Assembly (NCBI GenBank): GCA_946478935.1
Contig: CAMLEL010000181.1
Span: 1 to 5,739 of the forward strand
Direction: 5' to 3'
Length of the DNA stretch: 5,739 nucleotides
DNA from: an uncultured Armatimonadota bacterium
GTDB lineage: Bacteria > Armatimonadota > Fimbriimonadia > Fimbriimonadales > Fimbriimonadaceae
Position numbers and translations under genes: made by a program. Below are positions 1-5,694 of this stretch, one piece after another (within the stretch, counting starts at the first letter, position 1; every line of letters begins with the position of its first letter). A model generated the notes under the pieces. The model was not told the DNA's origin and searched no databases. It saw only the letters and a program-made list of their open reading frames with translations.

Positions 1-1602
1 GTTGAAATCACTCAGCGCAAACTCGTGGAGGATCGGCTGCGGCAAAGCGAAGAGCGATTCCGGAACTTGGCTGACAACGCTCCCATGATGGTTTGGCTCT
101 GCGAGCTGAGCGGTAAGGCGGTTTGGTTCAACCGCTCATGGCTCGAATTCAAGGCTAAGGAGTTGGAGCCAGCGCTTGAATTGGGGTGTTTTGACGGAAT
201 TCATCCCGAAGACGAGCCCTGGGTCTCGGAAATTCAGGCGGAAGCGTTTAAGAATGGCGAGTCGTTCACGGTCGAATACCGCACTCAAGCCAATGGAGAC
301 GAATATCGATGGATTCACGTTCTAGGCAATCCGATCCGTGACGAAAAGGGCCAAACGATCAATTATCTCATTTCGAGTATCGATATCACGGACCGTATTA
401 CGATGGAGGAAAATCTTCGGCGCAGCCTTGCGAATGAACGGGCTGCCCGAAGCGATGCCGAAGCCGCGAACCGCATGAAGGACGAATTTCTGGCTGGCTT
501 GTCGCATGAGCTGCGAACGCCCCTCACGACCATGCTGGGTTGGACGGAGTTGCTGATGCGCCCCAAAGTGCGCGAAGAAGAGATTGCCGATGGTCTCCAG
601 ATCATCCAACGGAGCAGCAAACTCCAATTGCAGCTGATTAACGACTTACTGGACATGAGCCGAATCAGCGTGAACAAGATCGTTCTGGAATTGTCCTATG
701 CGGAACTATTCGACCTGGTTGAGGCGGTGACAGAGCTACTCAGCCAAAGCGCCGCTGAGAAAAATGTAAGGCTCAGAATCCAAGATCCCGGTGAGCCAAT
801 CATCGTTCAGATCGATCCTGATCGTTTCACCCAGATCATCTGGAATCTCCTTTCAAACGCGATCAAATTCACTCCTGCCCATGGACACGTCGATATCTCC
901 ATTTCTAAGGAAGATGGCATGGCGTGTGTCACCATCACCGATCAGGGAATTGGGATTGAGAAGGAGTTCTTGCCACACGTCTTCGATCGATTTCGACAGG
1001 CGGATGCCGCCCGGTCCAGGCGTCATGGCGGCTTGGGATTGGGTCTGGCAATCGCCAGGCACCTCGCCGAACTTCATGGGGGATCGATTCATGTTCACAG
1101 TGAAGGGAAAAACCAGGGAAGCACCTTTGTTGTCCGCGTTCCGCTCGGCTCGTCAAATGTAACGGAGTTGATTTCTCCGCCGCGAACCACAGTCAAGCCC
1201 GAAGTAGAAACGCGTCGATTGGTGGACGTGTGCGTGTTGATCGTAGAAGACGACCATGCGTCACGCGATTTACTGTCAAAAGTGCTCAAGTTGGAGGGCG
1301 CAATCGTGATTCCGGCGGATTCAGCCAAGACGGCGCGACGGCTCCTCAGGGAAACAAGTCCCGATTTGGTCATCAGCGACATTGGCCTACCGGACGAAGA
1401 TGGCTACCAATTCATTCGAAGCATTCGCAGTGGAGGCGGAAACGAGTTCAACTCCATACCTTCAATCGCTCTGACAGCATTCGCTGGCAGCGACGATCGC
1501 ATGAAGGCTTTTGAGAGTGGGTTCAACATGTTCCTCACGAAGCCCGTGGAACCAGAGGATCTCGTGAGATCCGTGCTGGAACTCCGCTTATCCCAGATTT
1601 AA
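1..1602 (+). CDS. Hybrid sensor histidine kinase (PAS-HisKA-HATPase-receiver), 5' partial
   Basis: This membrane-associated or cytoplasmic two-component kinase senses a signal, autophosphorylates on histidine and passes phosphate to aspartate. The frame is open from base 1, and the first codons read VEITQRKLVEDRL, the usual end of a PAS/PAC domain running into the next PAS. The GTG at 25 is therefore probably internal, and at least one more sensor domain lies to the left. Counting residues from base 1: a PAS/PAC domain covers about 18-130, with a short coiled linker at about 132-158. HisKA has the H-box LSHELRTPL with phospho-His 169 (bases 505-507). HATPase has N-box Asn 286, G1 DQGIGI at 314-319, the F-box FDRFRQAD, and G2 GGLGLGLAIA at 343-352. 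A C-terminal receiver has the acidic triad E416-D417-D418, phospho-Asp 460, Thr 492 and Lys 514. All catalytic motifs are intact. No output domain follows, so the receiver probably tunes the kinase or feeds a phosphorelay. The signal and the partner regulator are unknown. Confidence 0.95.
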   Translation, partial: VEITQRKLVEDRLRQSEERFRNLADNAPMMVWLCELSGKAVWFNRSWLEFKAKELEPALELGCFDGIHPEDEPWVSEIQAEAFKNGESFTVEYRTQANGDEYRWIHVLGNPIRDEKGQTINYLISSIDITDRITMEENLRRSLANERAARSDAEAANRMKDEFLAGLSHELRTPLTTMLGWTELLMRPKVREEEIADGLQIIQRSSKLQLQLINDLLDMSRISVNKIVLELSYAELFDLVEAVTELLSQSAAEKNVRLRIQDPGEPIIVQIDPDRFTQIIWNLLSNAIKFTPAHGHVDISISKEDGMACVTITDQGIGIEKEFLPHVFDRFRQADAARSRRHGGLGLGLAIARHLAELHGGSIHVHSEGKNQGSTFVVRVPLGSSNVTELISPPRTTVKPEVETRRLVDVCVLIVEDDHASRDLLSKVLKLEGAIVIPADSAKTARRLLRETSPDLVISDIGLPDEDGYQFIRSIRSGGGNEFNSIPSIALTAFAGSDDRMKAFESGFNMFLTKPVEPEDLVRSVLELRLSQI

Positions 1603-1763
1603 ACTGGCCGTCGTCGTTCAAACACGAGGCTGGCCAGCGCTGCGATCACCAAGACAAAAAATGCAACTTGAACGAACGGTGCGGCAAGTTGGTCGTGGAA
1701 GCCAAATCCGATGAAAGCAGCGAAAACGGCAAGCAGTGCAAAAATGACCGTGTTAGTATTCAT
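1599..1763 (-). CDS. Small membrane protein, UPF0391/YtjA (DUF1328)-like
   Basis: This 54-residue protein starts with ATG at 1763 and stops with TAA at 1601-1599. It consists of two hydrophobic stretches, residues about 6-22 (VIFALLAVFAAFIGFGF) and about 29-48, followed by a basic tail, FERRRPV. This is the layout of the UPF0391 family (E. coli YtjA): about 53 residues, a first helix ending in GFG, a second helix, then a short Arg/Lys-Pro tail. The family is predicted to sit in the inner membrane and its function is not established. Resemblance is from memory of the family, so the assignment is moderate. The start lies one base after the stop of the upstream small gene (TGA-c-ATG) with no clear Shine-Dalgarno of its own, so translation is probably coupled. 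The stop codon overlaps the kinase stop codon on the other strand (shared bases 1600-1601). It could instead be an unrelated two-helix small protein. Confidence 0.72.
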   Translation of the reverse strand: MNTNTVIFALLAVFAAFIGFGFHDQLAAPFVQVAFFVLVIAALASLVFERRRPV

Positions 1764-1764
1764 G

Positions 1765-1995
1765 TCAAGGATTCAGGAACTTGCCTCTGGTTGAGGTGAG
1801 TCGATCAAGGCTCTTTGCGCAAAAGTTGAAACGGCGCATCAAATTGAGATAGCGATGGCGCTCCCAAGCCTTTCCTTCAATTGCTGCCGCGAGCGCTGCG
1901 TATCCGCAGTCGATGGCCTGCTCATTGCAGAGTGTGCGGGCAAAGCCAGCCTGCAGTTTCATTCGAAGCGCTTGTATTTTTGAGACCCTCTTCAT
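1765..1995 (-). CDS. Small hypothetical protein, 76 residues
   Basis: I do not recognise this family. The ATG at 1995 is preceded by GGAAGGAG (2009-2002) with a 6-base spacer, one of the clearest ribosome binding sites in the window, which supports both the gene and its start. The product is basic (many Arg and Lys) and probably mostly helical: residues about 8-42 form an Ala/Leu-rich stretch (QALRMKLQAGFARTL, then CGYAALAAAIEG), followed by the Arg-rich segment WERHRYLNLMRRFNF. There are three cysteines (residues 23, 30, 59) not arranged as a standard metal motif. No signal peptide and no membrane helix are evident, so it is probably cytoplasmic. It is the first gene of a two-gene unit with the UPF0391-like membrane protein, separated by one base. 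Gene order suggests shared expression and possibly a shared role, but no function can be assigned. Confidence 0.72.
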   Translation of the reverse strand: MKRVSKIQALRMKLQAGFARTLCNEQAIDCGYAALAAAIEGKAWERHRYLNLMRRFNFCAKSLDRLTSTRGKFLNP

Positions 1996-2001
1996 CTATT
2001 T

Positions 2002-2009
2002 CTCCTTCC
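2002..2009 (-). promoter_or_regulatory. Strong ribosome binding site of the 76-residue small gene
   Basis: GGAAGGAG on the minus strand lies 6 bases before the ATG at 1995. It fixes the start of this short gene and argues that it is translated. The KdpE-like gene and the transporter lack a comparable site. Confidence 0.75.
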
Positions 2010-2048
2010 AAAGTGATAAATCTTTGACTGAGAGAATGCCGCGACTTC

Positions 2049-2100
2049 CGTAAAAGCAACCCGAATAGGGGAGGGCAAAGCGGTAAAAATTCGTAAAAAT
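2049..2100. promoter_or_regulatory. Intergenic GTAAAA motif cluster, candidate operator
   Basis: Between the end of the regulator gene and the small-gene unit, the plus strand carries GTAAAA at 2050-2055, 2083-2088 and 2093-2098. The last two form a tandem repeat GTAAAAAT-tc-GTAAAAAT with a 10-base period, about one helical turn. OmpR-family regulators commonly bind tandem direct repeats with 10-11 base spacing, and a gene for one lies beside it. The element is upstream of the two small minus-strand genes. That it is an operator is inference. I see no convincing -35/-10 pair for the small genes in this gap. A short GGCC-TGC-GGCC hairpin followed by ATTTTT (minus strand, 2111-2095) could alternatively be a weak terminator for the regulator gene. 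Confidence 0.35.
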
Positions 2101-2126
2101 GGCCGCAGGCCGTGCCGGAGCAGAGC

Positions 2127-2834
2127 TTAAACGGCGAGCCGATATCCAACGCGAGGCTCGTTGATAAGGAGCTTTTCCGAATCTTCATTCGGTTCCAACT
2201 TGCGCCGGAGATAGCCGATATAGACCCTCAGATACTGCGAATCTTCCGAGTACTCATTTCCCCAGACCTCGGATAACAGCTGGCGGTGGGTCACCACTTT
2301 GCCGGCATATTGCACCAGCACACACAGCAATTTGTATTCTATCGGCGTGAGATGGACTTCCTCTCCATGTACCCAGACTTTCCGGTTTGCCCGATCGAGC
2401 CTGATCTGCGCTGCTTCAAAAATCGAGTCCTCGCCGGAAGAGGGGGCAAGAGCGGTTCTGCGCAACGCCACCCGAATGCGGGCGAGTAACTCGGAGACGC
2501 CAAAAGGCTTCGTCACATAGTCGTCGGCGCCGGCCTCCAAGCACTGGACTTTGACGTCTTCTTGTCCTTGACCGGATAGGATGATGATCGGTATCTGGCT
2601 CCAACCGCGCACCGTTTCGACTACTGAAAGCCCGTTCTGATCTGGCAACCCAAGATCGAGAAGGAGCACATCCGGGTTCTTCTTGGTTATCTGATCGATA
2701 CCATCTTGCGCGGTCTCCGCTTCAAGGAGTCGATACTCTTCAGGATCCAAAGCAGACTTAAGAAGACGGCGGATTGCCGCATCGTCCTCAATCGCCAAGA
2801 TAGTGGGTCGGTGGCCGGGAGCCTGAGTATCCAT
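2127..2834 (-). CDS. kdpE: KdpE-type response regulator (OmpR/PhoB winged-helix family)
   Basis: This cytoplasmic DNA-binding response regulator has 235 residues, the usual length. The receiver domain covers about 10-125: acidic residues E16-D17-D18, phospho-Asp 60 in LLLDLGLPDQNG, Ser 87 in the ILSGQ switch strand, and Lys 109 in TKPFGVSELLARIRVALRR. The winged-helix DNA-binding domain covers about 138-235, with HLTPIEYKLL (161-170), THRQLLSEVWG (182-192), the recognition helix within about 199-214 (QYLRVYIGYLRRKLE), and the hairpin-wing ending GVGYRL-like at RVGYRLAV. TKPFGVSELLARIRVALRR, THRQLL.EVWG and YLRVYIG are hallmarks of KdpE, which normally works with KdpD to control the KdpFABC potassium pump. 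Neither kdpD nor kdpFABC is in the window, so this copy may have another partner or target. The ATG at 2834 is chosen because TAA lies in frame nine bases before it and family members start close to PTILxxxDD. Its ribosome binding site is weak. The family assignment is strong; the exact symbol is less certain. Confidence 0.93.
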   Translation of the reverse strand: MDTQAPGHRPTILAIEDDAAIRRLLKSALDPEEYRLLEAETAQDGIDQITKKNPDVLLLDLGLPDQNGLSVVETVRGWSQIPIIILSGQGQEDVKVQCLEAGADDYVTKPFGVSELLARIRVALRRTALAPSSGEDSIFEAAQIRLDRANRKVWVHGEEVHLTPIEYKLLCVLVQYAGKVVTHRQLLSEVWGNEYSEDSQYLRVYIGYLRRKLEPNEDSEKLLINEPRVGYRLAV

Positions 2835-2836
2835 GT

Positions 2837-2846
2837 ATTTTTACCG
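2837..2846 (-). promoter_or_regulatory. CGGTAAAAAT box before the regulator start
   Basis: CGGTAAAAAT on the minus strand ends three bases before the ATG of the KdpE-like gene. The identical 10-mer occurs on the plus strand at 2081-2090, on the other side of the gene. A related ATCGTAAAACTC lies at 2882-2871 on the minus strand, 35 bases upstream. It could be an autoregulatory site for the OmpR-family protein; this is inference from position and repetition only. Confidence 0.3.
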
Positions 2847-2860
2847 ATGAGTACCCCTGC

Positions 2861-2866
2861 ATCATA
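2861..2866 (-). promoter_or_regulatory. Candidate -10 element for the KdpE-like gene
   Basis: TATGAT (five of six matches to the sigma-70 -10 consensus) lies 26 bases before the regulator start codon and downstream of the ssrA terminator hairpin, so the regulator could be transcribed on its own. No good -35 lies at 16-18 bases; the nearest pyrimidine-rich TTCTTC is 19 bases away. Weak support. Confidence 0.3.
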
Positions 2867-2896
2867 CCGCGAGTTTTACGATTTAGAAGAACTACT

Positions 2897-2918
2897 GGAA
2901 AGGTCGAAACGACCTTCC
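2897..2918 (-). terminator. Candidate ssrA terminator hairpin
   Basis: On the minus strand, GGAAGGTCG, loop TTT, and CGACCTTTCC form a nine-pair stem with one bulged base, beginning eight bases after the encoded CCA end of ssrA. No long U-run follows (the next bases are AGTAGTTCTTCT), so it is either an imperfect intrinsic terminator or a 3' processing or stability structure. Confidence 0.45.
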
Positions 2919-2925
2919 CCGAACC

Positions 2926-3284
2926 TGGTGGAGGCGGGGAGAATTGAACTCCCTTCCAAAACTGTCGGCCCCTCAGTTAAACCACGAGCGTCTCCCCTGT
3001 ACTTTATCTCGGCGTCGATCTCTCCCGGGGCCGGCTGATCGAACGCCCAGTCTGGTTTATTTAGCCTGGCTAACTACAGACGGAAGCCCACCAAGCGATC
3101 CGGATTTTATTAGACCCGAACTCTCCCCTTCCGGCTCGAGGAGGGCGGATCTCGCTGGCTATTTAGGCAGCGAAGGCGTAATTGTTATTCGCAACTACTT
3201 TTTTTCTCGTTTTTGACGTGGCCAACGAGAATCCACGGCTCGCAACCGAAAGTCGAACCAGCTCTGTCGAACCCGTTCGCCCCC
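2926..3284 (-). ncRNA. ssrA: tmRNA (transfer-messenger RNA), one-piece
   Basis: tmRNA rescues ribosomes stalled on broken mRNA: charged with alanine and bound by SmpB, it adds a degradation tag to the unfinished protein. The 5' end GGGGGCG (3284-3278) pairs fully with CGCCTCC before the discriminator A and the encoded CCA (2926-2928). The third pair is G-U, the alanyl-tRNA synthetase identity element. GGGTTCGACAG follows the 5' acceptor strand, matching the conserved tmRNA start. The T-arm is GGGAG / TTCAATT / CTCCC. Pseudoknot PK1 is visible: CGTGG (3237-3233) pairs with CCACG (3221-3217), and CTCGTT (3229-3224) pairs with AACGAG (3211-3206). It is followed by an A-rich run and GTAGTT just before the resume codon. 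The tag stop codon lies in the loop of a hairpin, TCGCTG / CAGCGA. The length is about 359 bases, typical of one-piece tmRNA. It lies between the transporter and the KdpE-like gene, all on the minus strand. Confidence 0.96.
3163..3192 (-). other. ssrA: tmRNA proteolysis-tag reading frame (ANNNYAFAA)
   Basis: The resume codon GCG at 3192-3190 opens a ten-codon frame encoding ANNNYAFAA, then TAA at 3165-3163. With the alanine carried by tmRNA the added tag would be AANNNYAFAA. It starts A-N and ends Ala-Ala as expected for ClpXP/ClpAP recognition. The residue before the final Ala-Ala is Phe, where Leu or Val is more usual. Confidence 0.93.
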
Positions 3285-3292
3285 GTTACACC

Positions 3293-3298
3293 AGTATA
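3293..3298 (-). promoter_or_regulatory. -10 element of the ssrA promoter
   Basis: TATACT on the minus strand ends eight bases before the mature 5' G of tmRNA, so initiation would fall at or very near the mature end. At the standard 17-base spacing the -35 region is CAGGTG, a poor match. TTGCAA (3327-3322) is a better match but 23 bases away. The -10 call rests on sequence and position. Confidence 0.5.
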
Positions 3299-3363
3299 GA
3301 ACGTTCCGTAACGATCACCTGTTGCAAAGTCCTGGGCTGGGTCAATCCCGAGATCAAAAATCC

Positions 3364-5688
3364 TCATTTGGACGCCAAGCAGGCGGCGATCAAGAAAGAT
3401 TCTTCCACTTGCGCCGAGGCGAGAACTTGCAGCGCTTCATGCGGAAACGCCTTCGCCAATATCTGAAGGCCCTTCGATTCGTTACCTGCGCCAAAGGCAT
3501 CCAAGGCTGTGCGCACCCGTCGATTGGAGCGCATCCGCGCTTGCAATAGATCCATGAGCACGGCGTCCCGTTCAAAACCTTCGGCCAGCATCAGACGATA
3601 GACGGTTGACTCCACTCCAAGCAGTCGAGCCGCCCCCAATAGGCAGCGGCGTCTGGCAGTTGCAGTTCTTTGTTTGATTGCCTCATCAAGAATCAACGAC
3701 AAGTCTTCGGGATCGCCGATAGCGCCCAGCGCATACACCAATTCGCTCGTCGCCTCATCCTCGTAATAGGCCAAGGCGTCACGGACATGCCCAGCGGCAT
3801 TGGTTAGCCCGAGCTCAGAGACAGCCTCGGCCGCCGCGATGCGGACGCTCGGATGGGGGTCGACCAGAGCATCTGATATTTCTTGGCTCGCTTCTGGACT
3901 TCCAATCACCCTTAGTGCTTGGAGACTCGCGCGCCGCAAATCAGGGTCGCCGGTCTCCGCTGCCACCACGCGAAGTGCCTCAACTGCGTCTTTGCTGCCC
4001 AAACGGCCAAGAGCTTTGGCTGAGGCGCGTCTCAGGCTCGATCTCGGGCTGCGGAGAAGCTTGGTCAATTCCGGTGCGGCTGATTGATTCCCCATTTCGC
4101 CCAGGGCTTCTACCGTTTCTTCCTCAATCAGATCTGGGTGCTCTTGAATATGGCGGATTAAATTTTCTGCCAGGCGATCGTCGCCCAATCGACCCAACGC
4201 TCTTGCTGCGTTCCGCCGAACATTTGGCGAGGGATCGCCAAGCGCTTTCACAATCTCATCACTCGCCAAAGACAGGCCCTCTGCGCCCACGCTATGGATC
4301 GCTGCCGCTCGGGACTGTGCGTCAGCGGTACGTGAAAGCGATCGCATAGCACGCATGCCTCGTGGGGTAACCCGCCGCAAGTCACGCAAGGTTTTTTGAA
4401 CCCGGCTGGATCCTTCTTCTCGGACTGGCGCCAAGAAGGCCAGTGCAAGGAGTCGGAAGCCGAAGACGGCGATGAACACCCATTTGTAGGCAGTTTCAGG
4501 TCCGAACCCTGGCCTCATCAACGCCATCATTTCCGCGCCAAGTAATGGCGCCAAGCCACTGACCACGCTTTGGACGGCCATGCCCGAACCAATGTAGCTT
4601 GCCCGGTCTTCGACGGGAGCCGTGGAGAGCAGCAGATTGAACTGCGTCAAATTCACTCCGCACCAGAAAAGCCCTCCCAGAAGGTGACTAACAAGCAGGA
4701 CGACGATTGAAAAAGTCAGGTTCGAAGGGTCGGTAAGAGCCCAGCCGACCGGGCTGAGGGCAATGCCGAATCCAGCCAGGATCAGGCAGGGTTTGTTTCC
4801 ATATCGGTCGGATAAGAATCCCCAGAGCCCGGCACTCGCGACCGTGCCCGTGGCCTGCATGATTGCCGTTACCTGAAACCAGACGAACGGCATCTTCAAG
4901 GATTCCAGGGCATAGGCGGCATAAAGGTTTCCGGCAAATGTCTGACCCAGGAAGAACATCGCGAGAAAGATCAGGACGCGGCGGAACTCTCGGTTCCTGA
5001 ATGGCGCGGCAAAGGTGGTTAGGCCCTGTCCGACGCTTTGCCGGACCGTGTTGGCACGCTCCAGATTTCGCATTCGCAAAAAGAAGAACATGCTGACGCC
5101 GGCGCACAAGACACCGACTCCGTAAACCACGGTGTATCCCACTTCGGGCTGACGCATGGCGAGGAACCGGTCGAGGAGCCACCCACCCAAGAGTCCGACA
5201 ACTGCAGCAACAGCCGTGGCAATGGCCTGACGTCGCGAGAAATACCAGCCGCGAGAGTTGGCCGGGATCAGTTCGGCCAGCCAGTCGTTGTACGTGGAGT
5301 TCACAAACGAGACGGCGAAAGCGCCAATCGATATGCACGCGACGAGGATGAACAGACGGATTTCATTGGCGATTGCCAAGATCGGCAGCAGGACAACCGG
5401 CAAGTACATCAATCGCCAGATCAGGCCGCCAGGCGCGACAAATCCCTTGTAGCTTGGAAAGCGTCGGGCGATAATCGCCCCGGGAATCTGCATGACTCCG
5501 AGTGCGGCAGGAACGGCCGTGACGATGCCGATCCAAATATCCCCACCGCCAAGAAATTTGACGAATCCAACTAGGAATGCTCCCGTAACGAGCGTGGCGA
5601 ATGCGGTCGAGAACGCCACGTCAAGGTTGGCGGCCCGCAGAGTCTGCAGGGTCTCCATTCTCGAAGGCGGGTTGGGTCGATCAGCCAC
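3364..5688 (-). CDS. MFS transporter fused to C-terminal HEAT repeats
   Basis: This 774-residue inner-membrane protein has two parts. Residues about 20-420 form a 12-helix major facilitator superfamily transporter. Hydrophobic segments start around 22, 52, 88, 112, 155, 186, 237, 270, 301, 325, 370 and 401. The motif A copy between helices 8 and 9 is clear (GFLSDRYGNKP, 290-300); its counterpart after helix 2 is degenerate (GAIIARRFPSYKG, 70-82). The substrate cannot be told. After a basic linker (424-450) come about six HEAT-type helical repeats, with consensus ending ALGRLG and starts near 486, 517, 548, 580, 611 and 642, giving a steady 31-residue period. These solenoids usually bind proteins and should face the cytoplasm. 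The tail, 670-774, is helical but less regular. The start is uncertain: GTG at 5688 follows an in-frame TAG at 5697-5695, and ATG at 5658 (residue 11) is an alternative that keeps all helices. Neither has a good ribosome binding site. The stop is TGA at 3366-3364. Confidence 0.93.
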   Translation of the reverse strand: MADRPNPPSRMETLQTLRAANLDVAFSTAFATLVTGAFLVGFVKFLGGGDIWIGIVTAVPAALGVMQIPGAIIARRFPSYKGFVAPGGLIWRLMYLPVVLLPILAIANEIRLFILVACISIGAFAVSFVNSTYNDWLAELIPANSRGWYFSRRQAIATAVAAVVGLLGGWLLDRFLAMRQPEVGYTVVYGVGVLCAGVSMFFFLRMRNLERANTVRQSVGQGLTTFAAPFRNREFRRVLIFLAMFFLGQTFAGNLYAAYALESLKMPFVWFQVTAIMQATGTVASAGLWGFLSDRYGNKPCLILAGFGIALSPVGWALTDPSNLTFSIVVLLVSHLLGGLFWCGVNLTQFNLLLSTAPVEDRASYIGSGMAVQSVVSGLAPLLGAEMMALMRPGFGPETAYKWVFIAVFGFRLLALAFLAPVREEGSSRVQKTLRDLRRVTPRGMRAMRSLSRTADAQSRAAAIHSVGAEGLSLASDEIVKALGDPSPNVRRNAARALGRLGDDRLAENLIRHIQEHPDLIEEETVEALGEMGNQSAAPELTKLLRSPRSSLRRASAKALGRLGSKDAVEALRVVAAETGDPDLRRASLQALRVIGSPEASQEISDALVDPHPSVRIAAAEAVSELGLTNAAGHVRDALAYYEDEATSELVYALGAIGDPEDLSLILDEAIKQRTATARRRCLLGAARLLGVESTVYRLMLAEGFERDAVLMDLLQARMRSNRRVRTALDAFGAGNESKGLQILAKAFPHEALQVLASAQVEESFLIAACLASK

Positions 5689-5694
5689 CGAAGA

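Noticed and set aside
791..1162. Plus-strand 123-residue frame inside the kinase
   Set aside because: It lies wholly within the HATPase domain, whose N, G1, F and G2 boxes are intact in the main frame.
2095..2111. Intrinsic terminator for the KdpE-like gene (GGCC-TGC-GGCC then ATTTTT, minus strand)
   Set aside because: The stem is only four pairs and the T-run belongs to the GTAAAAAT repeat, so it is too weak to call separately.
1922..2188. Minus-strand 88-residue frame overlapping the end of the regulator gene and the start of the 76-residue gene
   Set aside because: It overlaps two better-supported genes, lacks a ribosome binding site and has low-complexity composition.
2926..3000. A tRNA gene on the minus strand, suggested by a T-arm, acceptor strand and CCA
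   Set aside because: No anticodon arm or 5' acceptor strand lies within tRNA distance. The matching 5' strand is about 350 bases away, with PK1 and a tag frame between, so it is the tRNA-like end of tmRNA.
2706..3466. Plus-strand open frames of about 90-110 residues across ssrA and its flanks
   Set aside because: They run through the tmRNA and neighbouring gene ends, have no ribosome binding site or family resemblance, and are explained by antisense openness.
3600..4320. Possible DNA repeat array in the HEAT-coding region
   Set aside because: The period is at protein level (31 residues). The DNA copies are diverged and no near-identical units are seen, so it is not a DNA repeat or CRISPR.
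4688..5574. Long alternative frames (216 residues minus, 178 residues plus) inside the transporter
   Set aside because: Their products are rich in Arg, Pro, Cys or charged residues typical of out-of-frame reading, and the transporter frame has clear helices and motif A.
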